DNA of 64,000 nucleotides from Podospora pseudoanserina. Lineage: Eukaryota > Ascomycota > Sordariomycetes > Sordariales > Podosporaceae. Position numbers and translations under genes: made by a program. Of this stretch, positions 10,583-20,339 are shown piece by piece. The notes beneath the pieces are model-generated. The model was not told the origin of the DNA and ran no database searches. It saw nothing but the letters and a program-made list of their open reading frames with translations. The stretch spans positions 558,001 to 622,000 of the forward strand of contig NW_026946671.1 of NCBI RefSeq assembly GCF_035222485.1, read 5' to 3'. Position 1 is the stretch's first letter. Each line of letters opens with the position of its first letter.

Positions 10583-12345
10583 ATGCCCGGGCCCCTCGTT
10601 TCCGCGCCCACTACCGGGTCTACATGACCTTGTACCGTTATGTTTGGCAGACTTTGGGGGGCTACCACGAGCCAGTTGTCAAGAATCCCAGTCTCACCAG
10701 GGCGAGATCCAAGGCGCAGCGACTGGTAGACAGCTACATCGAAGAAGAAAAGAACCGCATCTGTAGCTCGATTGCAGGCTGGTTGGGTGGTCATGCTTGA
10801 ATGGCACATCTTCGCGACCTGGTTTGCATGGTTGCGATGGAGCGCCGGAGCCAAGTCGAACCCCAGACACCTGATGAGGCTGATCTAGAAGTTTTCTTTC
10901 GTCCTGAGAATGTTGCAGTCATCAACAGACTGCGTCATCTTTTTGTTTTAGCTGGTGCTGATCATGACTTCGTGGGGTTCAAGGCTGTGGACTACGAGTC
11001 ACTCGAGCCTAGTGGTCGTCTTGACATCGATAAATTCATTGGCGATACCGACGATGCCTCTAGAGCGGAATGGAACAACACAATGTCCATTTCCTCTGTA
11101 CCAACACAACAGCTTCATGCTGTTATCAAGCAACAAACTGTCGATGCCCGATTTCTTTCTTCGAAGAACAAACTGGGTGCGAGGCATCGTACCGAGCAGG
11201 AGTCCCTTGCTCGATTGCCTCCAGCTGATCAGGCTACTGCACTCCGAGGCTCGCCTCAGGGAGGTTGTACTCGGCCGATCAACATGGGAGGCGGCTGATG
11301 TCGATGTATCCGAGTCCACAGGTGATGATGACATTGTCTGGGAGATGGTTCCTCTGTCAGTCTCTGTGGACCTTGAGGACCCATCCCTAGACCGTTCAAA
11401 GGCCTTGTTTTATCGGACATTGGACATTTCTTCCAGTATGACGAACCAGCCTTACCGACAGTCCATTGATGCGCATGGTCCCGTGCGCTCTTTGAGTTGC
11501 TGAAAAGGTGTGTTGACCCCAATATGTGAACCAACGTTGTCGTTCCAGGTAGAATTGCGGACCAGACATACCTTCAGGGTCTAGAGGAGGGTGACCTTCC
11601 CAATCGCCCAGGATGGCATCTCGGAGTCGGCGAGGATCCTGAAGACCCGACATTTTCAAGTTATATGTTGGCCAAACGAGGGATACCATCATGCCCAGGG
11701 TGAGCTGTCACAAGAGGCACGCAATTGCTTTGCAGGTCCTATTGGTGACAGGACAGCCTCTCGACGAGTTTGGTGGTGTCGGGAAAGCCGCACTGTTTTG
11801 CTTGGTCTGGGCTGCCACAAGCACCAGAAGTTTCAAGTTTCTCTCTCTTGGGACAGATGTAAGTACTTTCAACAACTCCAAGCAGTTGCGGCTGAACATC
11901 GTGGAGATGTATTTCTCCCTGATATTCCAGTCCCTTCATACAGGTACGTTGAGAAAGTATCTTGGCGCAGAGCGAGTGAGGGCTCCAAACCTTGGAGTCA
12001 ACATTGCCCTGCCTCTTTACTAAGGATTTAGGAACGATGTGATCCGCGTAACCTTAACGTGCCTGGTATCGGACCACCCTGAGGTCCTTGGATTTGCTAA
12101 GGAGTAACTCGAGTGTAACCTCGCCATCGGAAGAGCTAAGCTGGCCGAGCTCAACTGGGCTCCGATCACCCGGGCAATGAGAAGACTGTCGCCCATCTGG
12201 GCGGGACAAACTCGCAACCCCGACCGTTCAAACGGCAACCCGGAGGAAGTGAAAGTGATGTGTGTCCAGTGCGGTTTCACAACCGTGGACACAACTCCCG
12301 CTTTCCACATCCTTACTGGTGCCTACGTCGTCCGAAAGTGCTGAT
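10498..12345 (+). pseudogene. Decayed coding region of unknown family, part of a repeated sequence
   Basis: Several stretches look like real protein but do not share one open frame: a Gln/His-rich start, a charged helical part (around 10840-11240), an acidic part (around 11290-11470), a segment near 11550-11690, a hydrophobic helical part at 11730-12020, and a segment near 12070-12345 containing a CVQC pair. There are several interruptions, so I treat it as a fossil. I do not recognise the family. The part around 11357-11480 recurs near 29975-30110, so the sequence is, or was, multicopy. It could be a captured host gene, an accessory gene family, or the coding part of an unclassified mobile element. 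Confidence 0.45.
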
Positions 12346-15290
12346 GTTATACGTGTACACGGAATCCAAGCGACGTTCCTGATGCCAGGAAACGTGCCCG
12401 AAAGATCCTGTACCCTATCGAACCCATCACTCATGTTTTGTGGCATCAAATCTGAAAGGCGCCAGTCCTCGGGGTGTGTCCCACAGAACGAGTCGATATC
12501 ATCATCTTCAGCTTTGGGCCATTTAGCGGTATCGGACCATGATTGCCCTCAATCAACGTCTCCATGCGTGAAAGTGGTGCCTTGGTTGCTGTGTCGAGCC
12601 TGCTACATGGGATTGGATTCCGGGCCTTGGTCCTCATCCTCATGCATGTTAGCCGTGTTTCCTCGATAGCGTCGGTTGTGTCTTACACTGTATTAGATCA
12701 GGACTTCTGTCTTGCATCTTCATGCGTGTCGAGCCTCATCTCTTCGCGGCTGGATTGTGGTCATTGTGGTCGAGATGGTGCCCGCGGTTGTTAGCAATCG
12801 CAGGGTTTTCTCGACACGAAGGCTAGGATTAGGTCATCTTCATAGTACAATCGAACAGCCTTGTTCAATTGTAGTGGAGACTATTCAGGGCGGTAAAAGG
12901 GCATTTCCGTCCTTTTAAACCTTGAATAGTGTCCGTCTTTCTATTCAGGGTTTTGTTTGTGTTTTTTTAGTTTGGGGTGGGTGTCCGTCTTTCTATTCAC
13001 ACTGCCGCCCTTTTTTTTTTCTTTAAGGGAAGTTCGTCTTTTTCTGCACCCTTTTGTACTCGAGGGTCAGGAGGAGTGTCGGTCTGTTTTCTATTGCGCC
13101 AGGGATTAGCGCTCGTCGCTGCAGTTGAGTCAGGACCGAGAAGTTGGTGGCGGTCTCCGTCTTGCGATGTGGGGTTACTTGTTTTCACTCGAAAGAGATG
13201 GTGAGGGGCGTGTTGGAAATGTGGGAGCCCCTGTGGCATCGAATATGTTTTCCTGGTGTAGGTAAGAGGGGTGTTGGTGTCGTCCATCGTTTTTCATGAG
13301 GGTGTTGGTGTGACTCTTGCTGACGTGGCTCATATTGTCAGTACGGAGTAATGTTCTGGGGGAATTGGTTGCATAGTGGTTGAGGAACGGGTTGATGATT
13401 GGTGACGATGGGGTTGGTGACGATGGGGTTGGTGACGATGGGGTTGGTGACGATGAGGTTGGTGACGATGGGGTTGGTGACGATGAGGTTGGTGACGATG
13501 GGGTTGGTGATCTCAAAGGCCATGATGCGTTTTTGGGGAGAACTGTTTCCCTGATGGCGCGCTTTATTTTGTTTGCGAGATGATGCTGATCTTCACAGGC
13601 GGTGGTAGTTGTCAGGTGTGAGTAGGTCTCCAAGGGGTTCTCAGAGAGCCGTGGGGTGTGGGATTGGGGGTACGTCTGGTGCGATGCAGGATTCAGGGTC
13701 GTTGAGTTCGGGACGAGGACGCAAAGTGGAATTTCGAGCTTTGTTGAAATACCCTTCGGAGGAGTTCACATGGGGAAGGTTTTCGTTGGTCGTGTCAATG
13801 ACATGCGGGTGGTGGGTGTGCTGGAGTTGATTCCATGGTAAAGTTGATCCCTCGATGTTGCTGACCAAATACTGGCTGATATGGCTGACGTGGCGGGTTA
13901 GAGCAAGGAACGTTAGGGGGCGCGATGGAAAGATATATCGTTTCAGCGCGCGTCCTTTCTCGCACCAAACGGGGTATGTTCATCGCAAACGCCTTCTGAT
14001 CCCCGCGCTGAGCTTCCTCTAACATTTTGCAACCAGTCATGTAGGACCATACATCCATTTCTAAATTTGCGACCCCTACCGTTATTTACCAATACCTCGA
14101 TGCCCGCCTTTGCCTATCCCAAAGGAGTCAAAAGGGCGTTCGTGGGCCAGCTATATCGACAGCCGTTCCGTCGACAACCAGCTTTGCAAGTGTGAACCAA
14201 CAACGATTTCAGCAACCAACCCCTAGTGCTCTCCCCGAGACTTCCTGCTAGGACAATCAGCTTTCTGCCAAACTTATTCCCTGGCCCGGCGACATGAAAC
14301 GGTGCAGACCGCCAGCGAAAAGGTCAACGATTTCCGCGTGAGTGGAGCTGCCTCGCCCTGCGTATATGAGCGTCGACAAGAAGCCCAGAGGGCAGAAAGA
14401 GCACAGGAGCAGTCATCGGCAGTTATCAACCTGACCAGTATCAACATCACGAACAGACCACCTGAACGCTGTCTCTCGGGTTCGCCACTGGTGCCGAAAC
14501 TCTCGCTATTCTCATCACCACTGCCTCCGATAATGATGCCTTGTTCGTTCTTTGACCATCACAGATGCCCGAGTCAAGCTGCGGTTCAATCACCATCGCA
14601 GCGGCCGCAATGACAAAAGCCCCCACGACCAATTGATCATCACGGCAATTACTCAACCTCACCATGGGCCACCTAGCCCGACTGAGGCAATCTCTGGAGG
14701 GCTGAGAATGATGGCCGAGGTCCTGTCCAAGCAACCTGGAAGACTGGAAGTTGGATGAATGAATATCCTAGTTTCTGCATTAACGAACATGTTACTTTAG
14801 GTATCAAGCTCTGATATAGCTTCCTGTAATTTTCTAGACCAAGGACTCTGTATAGCCTGACGAGATTGGTTGAAGAAGATGGACTCTCAAGCCAGATCAG
14901 ACAACACTTGTTTTAAGAAGAACCTCCGTCTTGCCTTGAATTGACATGAAGTGATTCACCGCGCTCTTTTCCAGACTCCCACTCCAAAACTGTGGGTTGT
15001 CTGGAGATGGAATGTTGAACAGCGGAAGGTACGCCTAATGTCCATCCAATCCGTACTGCCTGCCATGTTCCTAACCTGAAAAATAGAAAAAGGTGGTAAG
15101 GCAGGGCACGATGTAGCTCGAGCAGGAATAGGGCAGGGACTGGCTTCCCTATGTAAATGAACGAGGCCCAGGCTGGATACTTCCTGTCTCGCTGATGTGT
15201 GCCCGCACAATGCTCTTTTTCTCCTCAGGCATCATCAACCGCCAACGTACGACGCCCACCACTCTGCAATGCAGCATAGATGTATTGCGC
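11357..15290. repeat. Dispersed repeat, copy 1 (long, with extra internal sequence)
   Basis: Three blocks match copy 2 (29975-31100) in the same order and orientation. They are 11357-11480 (shared GTTCAAAGGCCTTGTTTTAT-like core), about 12620-13110 (shared ATCTCTTCGCGG, ATCGCAGGGTTTTC and GTGTCC...CTATTC stretches) and about 14990-15290 (shared TGTTGAACAG, AATGTCCATC and CCATCAACG/CATCAATG stretches). Between the blocks, copy 1 carries about 1.1 kb and 1.9 kb that copy 2 lacks. Many differences are C/T or G/A, compatible with RIP. No terminal repeats or target-site duplications were recognised, so family and boundaries are open. Confidence 0.65.
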
Positions 15291-16813
15291 GCATAAGTAT
15301 ATTTACTAACTGGCATATCATAGACACTCTGCTATCCACACACGCCGCCTCCCCAAACACACCAGTAAGTCCATATCTTGCCACTCTTCGCACATGTGCA
15401 TCAGCACCACAAACTCCCCCTCACTTTCCATATACACAAGAAATTATCAAAGGTCTAGCACCCACATGGCACCCGTGTCGAGATTCGAGAGAGCCTGACC
15501 GTGCTTGTGGTTGAGGAAAGACGTTCCAGTGGTCTACAGTTGTTGGTCAATTGGTGGACGGAGTGCCTACCTATCTATCATATGTGGCAGACTTGAAACT
15601 ATGAACATGAGAAGCTCTAACATTGCAACTAAACTAGTCTCTGTCAACGCCAAATTTGCGGTCTCCATCTCACTCGCCGGCGCCTCGCCCGAGACAGCGT
15701 CGGCCTTTGCCGCGAGCTTGCTCGCGGATGCAAGCGCTGGCAAGCGCAAAAAATATGTACCTCTTCGTGTCCTCGCGCCGGATTCTCGAGTCTCCCATGC
15801 CATGTTGTGGTCCAAGGCCAGGAAGTCATTGTTTTAGCTAGACTATCCACATTTTTGGCAATACAAATGTGTTCAGTCAAGGTGCTTCTACTCTGAGATT
15901 GGTAGTGATAGGGGGAGAAGGAGAAAGAGACGAAGAAGGAGAAGGGGGGAGGAGGGGGGAGAAGGAGGCGGCTGAGGCTGCGGCCGGCGCTGCCGGTGTC
16001 GATATTGTAAGTGCATTTATGAGTTCCGTAATAATTGCAATAACTAACTTACAAGATGTAAGCAGATGGACGAGACTTGATTCTTTTTTTTTTTTGTTAT
16101 TATAATTCTTTTTTTTGTAGCTCTTTAATTAGCTTCGCAACATCACGAGCTCACAAATTCATTCAAAGTCTTGATCTGTGTTAATGTGAACAGTCTTCGG
16201 TTTCTTGGGGCGCTAGAAGGAATGTGGGGTTTCAACGACATCATCGCCTTCCACAACAGAGACCTTCGAGAAAGCTGAACCCCCACAGAGCATGCTCCTC
16301 CAAAACAGGGATCATGACCACACCCGGCATCTCTATCCAGATATTCTCTCCTCTCACGAGGTCCCTCTGCCAAGGACACGTGCAGTTGGGGTACATTCTA
16401 TCGCGGCAGGCTCTTTGAACGACTCGCCAATGGGACCTCTCCCAAATCCCCGTTTGCGGGTTGTAGCGCATCTAAGGGTGACCCTGTGCCTTGGAATCGA
16501 CATGAACGGTTCCTGGGCTTCGTGGGGCTCCCCCCGTCAGTTGCCACATCCCACTACTCCCTGGTAAACCGTATTGAGTACCCACGGCATCATGAAGTTG
16601 GTTCTAACTGCAGCCCTGTCAGACTGTCAGACGGTGCGCAACGTCCGCTTTGAAAAAAGGTTTAAAAGGCGGAGGGAGCCGGCGACTCGGGGTTCCGGAT
16701 GTAGAATTGAATCTTTCTGAACCTTTGACCATTCGCTATTGAGCGGAAATTTTGATCTTTTCTTTGATACATTTCAACTATCCACCCGGCTTTTCAAGTA
16801 AATAATCGTCATC
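12346..16813. other. Gene-poor accessory stretch
   Basis: Outside the dispersed-repeat blocks and the 15-bp minisatellite I see no supported gene. It includes a CpG-rich patch at about 15650-15780 and a purine-rich GGA/GAA tract at about 15905-15975. The last 150 bases are the presumed promoter and leader of the sulfotransferase-like gene. Confidence 0.5.
13401..13510 (+). repeat. 15-bp minisatellite, seven units plus a partial
   Basis: The unit is GGTGACGATGGGGTT. Units 4 and 6 have GAGGTT instead of GGGGTT. Because 15 is a multiple of three, all frames stay open across it, giving repetitive pentapeptides that should not be taken as a protein. Confidence 0.9.
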
Positions 16814-17919
16814 ATGTCGAACAAACCCATCTTCGTGGCCACCCACCCCAGGGCCTGTTCAACGGCCTTTGAGCGCGTCTTCATGACCAGACATGATATC
16901 CTTCACTGTGTCCACGAGCCATTCGGTGATGCCTTCTACTACGGTCCTGAGCGTTTGAGCGAACGTTTCGAAGATGATGAAGAGGGCCGCAAGAAGAGCG
17001 GTTTCTCCCAGATCACTTACAAGGATGTTGTCGACCAAATATTCGACCCTGCCGCCAGTGAGGTTTGTTACTACCCCTTATTTCCCCCAATCCACCACTT
17101 ACTGACAACATCTCAATACAGGGCAAACGCATCTTCATAAAAGACATCACCCACTACCTCCTCCCCCCACACCAAAAACCAGTCAGCATTCCCCCATCCC
17201 TCTCCTCCTTTGCCTCTCCAGCAGACTCCAACAACCCAACCGTCCTCCCCATCTCCCTCCTTCGCGAATTCCACTTCACCTTCCTCATCCGCCACCCCCG
17301 CCGCGCAATTCCCTCTTATTACCGGTGCACAATCCCACCTCTGTCATCCAAAACTGGCTTTCACAATTTCATGCCCTCGGAAGCCGGCTATGACGAGCTC
17401 CGTCGCCTCTTCGACTACCTTCTCGCTGAAGGCCTTCTCCTACCCCCATCCGACAAAGCCAACGGCCACAAGCACGACGAAGATGCCGTGAAAATCACAG
17501 TCATTGACGCCGACGACCTCCTCGACCACCCCGCAGAAATCATCCAGCGGTACTGTGAAGACGTGGGGATCGATTATGACCCCAAAATGCTCAAATGGGA
17601 CGACGACGAGCAGCACAAGCGAGCCAAGGAGGCGTTCGAGAAGTGGAACGGCTTTCACGACGATGCCATTGGGAGCACAGAGTTGAAGCCGAGGGTGAAC
17701 GGGCCGGTGAGTTTTTCTAGGAACATAAAAAGGGGATGTGATGGGGATGATTGCTGACCTCGAGAATGTTAACGCATGCAGAAGATCCTAACCGAAGAGG
17801 AAGAAAACGCCCAATGGAAAGAGAAGTACGGCGAGGAAGGGCAAAGGCTGATCAGGGAGACGGTCGACGCCAACGTGGCCGATTACGAGTACCTCAAACA
17901 GTTCGCCGTCAAGGTTTAG
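16814..17919 (+). CDS. P-loop sulfotransferase-like protein, three exons
   Basis: Exons 16814-17062, 17122-17706 and 17782-17919 give about 323 residues. Intron 1 is 59 nt with an ACTGAC branch point and a CAG end; intron 2 is 75 nt with a GTGAGT donor and a CAG end. The N-terminus has a sulfotransferase-type nucleotide loop in ATHPRACSTAFERVF (about residues 8-22), like the PAPS 5'-phosphosulfate loop. It is followed by HEPFGDAFYYGPERLSERF, a FLIRHPRRAIPSYYR motif (compare the 3'-phosphate-binding RDPR.. motif) and a late DDLLDHP/RYCEDVGI region. Fungi have many such proteins annotated as P-loop hydrolases with unknown substrates. There is no signal peptide, so it is probably cytosolic. The 3' end faces mL67 with about 120 bases between. 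Confidence 0.85.
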
Positions 17920-18042
17920 ACAATGGATAGACATCACAAGTTGAATAATACACATTTTTTTTATCCTCCTCCCAATTTTATCACACAAATGCCCATTCCA
18001 TCTAAAAATACACGATTGTTCATACTCCCCCCCTTCTTAGCT

Positions 18043-19421
18043 CTAAAGACCCTCCTTAGCCCACTTGGGCGCCTTGCCCGTGAACGGCTTCGGCGCTCTT
18101 GGTCTACTCTTCCACCCAGTCTCGCCCTCAGGCGTAGGCAAAAACGGCTGCATCTTCTTCGCCTTCTTCGCCGCACGCTGTTCCTTCAACTTCGCCTTCT
18201 CCTCCCTCTTCGCCAGCTTCTTCTCCGCCAACACCGCGTGAAGGTCCACCAGCCTCTCCTGGTTGGCGATCATCTTTTCCAAGTCCTCGTTTGTCCAATC
18301 ATCCTCCGGCAAGCCAAGAACATGCTCGACGTTGTCTGGCCAGCTCTCGGCAAAGTGGTGATCGAGCTCGTTGGCCCAGAACACGCGGACTTTGTGAAGT
18401 ACCGGGACCGGTTCCTCCAGTGGTTGTAGCTCCTGGATCTGGTTCTTAACCTCCTCGATCTGCTTCTTCACCTTTGCGATCTTTTTAGTTTCCTTCACCT
18501 CCATATCCTCCCCCCCCGCCTTCCCCTCCCCTCCCCTCCCCTCCCTCCTCTGTAACATCCTTCACCTTCCTTTGTACCTCTTTCTGCGTATCCTCCAACT
18601 TCATCTTGTTCTCCTCCAACTCCTCCAACTCCTTCTCCAACTCTTTTCTTTTTTTCATATCATCACTAATCTTCTGCCTCCACTCCCTAATCTCCTCAAA
18701 ATTCCTCGCGACCTTGTTCCCTTTCCCCCCACCCCAAGCACAAACGCCATATCCGCCACAGAATTCCCCTTCTGATCATTCAACTCCCTCCCCTCTCCTT
18801 CTTGGTCAAGTTCAACAACCTCTTCGCCTCCTCCCCCCATCATCCCACTCCAGCTCGTGCCTCTTCTTCAGCTCCACCAGCTTATGATAAACCGACAGGC
18901 CCGCCTCCCCCTCCCCCTCAGGGAACTGAATCGTAGCCATGGGCCTCCAGTAATCCTTGCGGATCTTGATCAGAGTGTTCTTTTTGCCCGTGAACTGGAC
19001 CTGTCTCAGGGATTTATTCGCCTACTCCAAGTTAGCATCCCACCCCTTCCTTTGCACCCACCCCTCCGGAGAAACTCACCCTCAGCTCCCTCGTCGTGCT
19101 CCAGAGCACATGATTCGCCTGGATGTGATTCCACAAATACAACCTCTCCCCCAGCACCTTCGCCTCCTCCATCTTCCTCTCCATCTCCCTCTCCCTCTCC
19201 GCAATCGCATCCGCCTTCTTCTTCGCATTCATCTGCAGGTGAAGAGCGCTCTTTGTCGTCTTTGTCCTCACCACCAGCCCCAACCCCGGAGCCAGTCGCC
19301 TCGGCGCCACCACCGCCGTGGTTGGCCGTCTGGCAATCATCACACTCGCCAGACCGACTGGCCGGGTGGCCATGGCAGCCAGTAATGGCCGGGAAGCCGC
19401 CGCTGTGCGAAGGGAGTTCAT
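18043..19421 (-). CDS. MHR1: Mitochondrial large-subunit ribosomal protein mL67 (Mhr1), with apparent frame breaks
   Basis: Exon 1 is 19421-19080. The intron (19079-19022) has a GTGAGT donor, TGCTAAC branch point and TAG acceptor. Exon 2 runs to 18043. The N-terminus (MNSLRTAAASRPLLAAMATR) looks like a mitochondrial presequence. Family signals are LWNHIQANHVLWS, then SLRQVQFTGKKNTLIKIRKD and YWRPMATIQFPEG, LSVYHKLVELKKRHELEW, and late RVFWANELDHHFAESWPDNV and VLGLP. A long charged coiled coil lies between. mL67 is a fungal mitoribosome component also known as Mhr1 in mitochondrial DNA recombination. Within exon 2 the frame changes about three times: near 18832-18840, near 18725-18735 and near 18530-18560. 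All are in or beside C runs (G runs on the coding strand). As the protein should be needed for respiration, sequence errors are more likely than gene loss. Confidence 0.75.
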
Positions 19422-20339
19422 ACCTACCCTTCTTTCTTTCCCTTTCCTCAGCCAAATATAGTAACCCCTCCTCGTAAGAGTCGTTCGGGTGGTTTGCCGC
19501 AAGCCTTACCCCGTGTGGGTGTGTGTGTTCGTTGACTCCGGACACGGGAAAGAGAAAATAGCGATCGATCGCGCGGCGAAGAGGGAGAGGCGAGTTCGTC
19601 GGCTCGAAAGAAAAAAGGTGGTGGTTCGTCTCGTCGTTGCAGCAAGCTGGCCGCGGGAACACACACAGACGAGCTCCAGAACTTTTTTGGAGGTCTTCAA
19701 CTGGCGCTCCGACTGGCTGGAATTGTGGGGTTTGCCAAGATATTACTTCCTTCTAACCCTAACCCTGATATATTCCCCCCCCTTTTTGTCTATCACTGTT
19801 GAACATGCACAAGTACAAAAAGCGTTCCTCATTATACGTAACCAATAGTTCATTCGCAGGCTATGGATAAGGAATCAACAAATAGGTATACCCCTAGGTA
19901 AGCAGAGAGTTTCACAATCACACTCCATCAAGTATTATACAATCTCATCGGCCCCCCCCCAACCCTTGATCACAATTACCATCCCCCCGCTCAAGGACCG
20001 CAAGCACCAAACAAAAACTCATAATTCCCATTTTTGCTTTGCCATGAAAGTGATAATCTCATCATCATGAAACTCCTATGAACCAACAAAAATAAAACTC
20101 CCTGCTCAACGCGTAAGACCCCCCCTTGATCTACCCACCAGTGTCCACCACCCAACCCCAAACCCCATCAATACCGCTACCGTGCCCGCAGTCATCAACC
20201 TAGGAGATAACTGAATGAGTCAACGCAAAAGGCAAACAACGGTGCTGAAGAAAAAAGAAGAAAAACACCACGAGAAAACAGGCCGGGAATCGTCCAGTTC
20301 ACAAGTGTTGCCGGGGTAGTAGCGAAAATAACAAATGTC
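19422..20339. other. Intergenic region upstream of mL67 and downstream of the glycogen-binding-domain gene
   Basis: No gene seen. It contains the mL67 promoter with a telobox-like motif (19753-19766) and the 3' flank of the next gene. Confidence 0.6.
19753..19766. promoter_or_regulatory. Telobox-like motif upstream of mL67
   Basis: CTAACCCTAACCCT lies about 330 bases before the mL67 start. Telobox motifs bound by Tbf1-type factors are known in promoters of ribosomal-protein genes in several ascomycetes; use for a mitoribosomal gene here is inference. Confidence 0.35.

Noticed and set aside
10450-10854. Poly-Leu frame on the minus strand
   Set aside because: Produced by the reverse reading of CAA/CAG triplets; the plus strand gives a more sensible Gln/His reading.
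13175-13633. Repetitive frame over the 15-bp minisatellite (NPIVT/SSPTP-type repeats)
   Set aside because: A 15-bp unit keeps every frame open; nothing outside the repeat supports a protein.
15505-15837. 110-codon frame with an Ala/Ser-rich middle
   Set aside because: The opposite strand is open too and reads similarly; this is an effect of CpG-rich composition, with no motif.
18520-18845. Programmed ribosomal frameshifting in mL67
   Set aside because: Several changes in one gene and no slippery heptamer with a downstream structure recognised; run-length error is simpler.
19753-19766. Telomere or internal telomeric array
   Set aside because: Only just over two units, in a promoter-like position; better read as a telobox.
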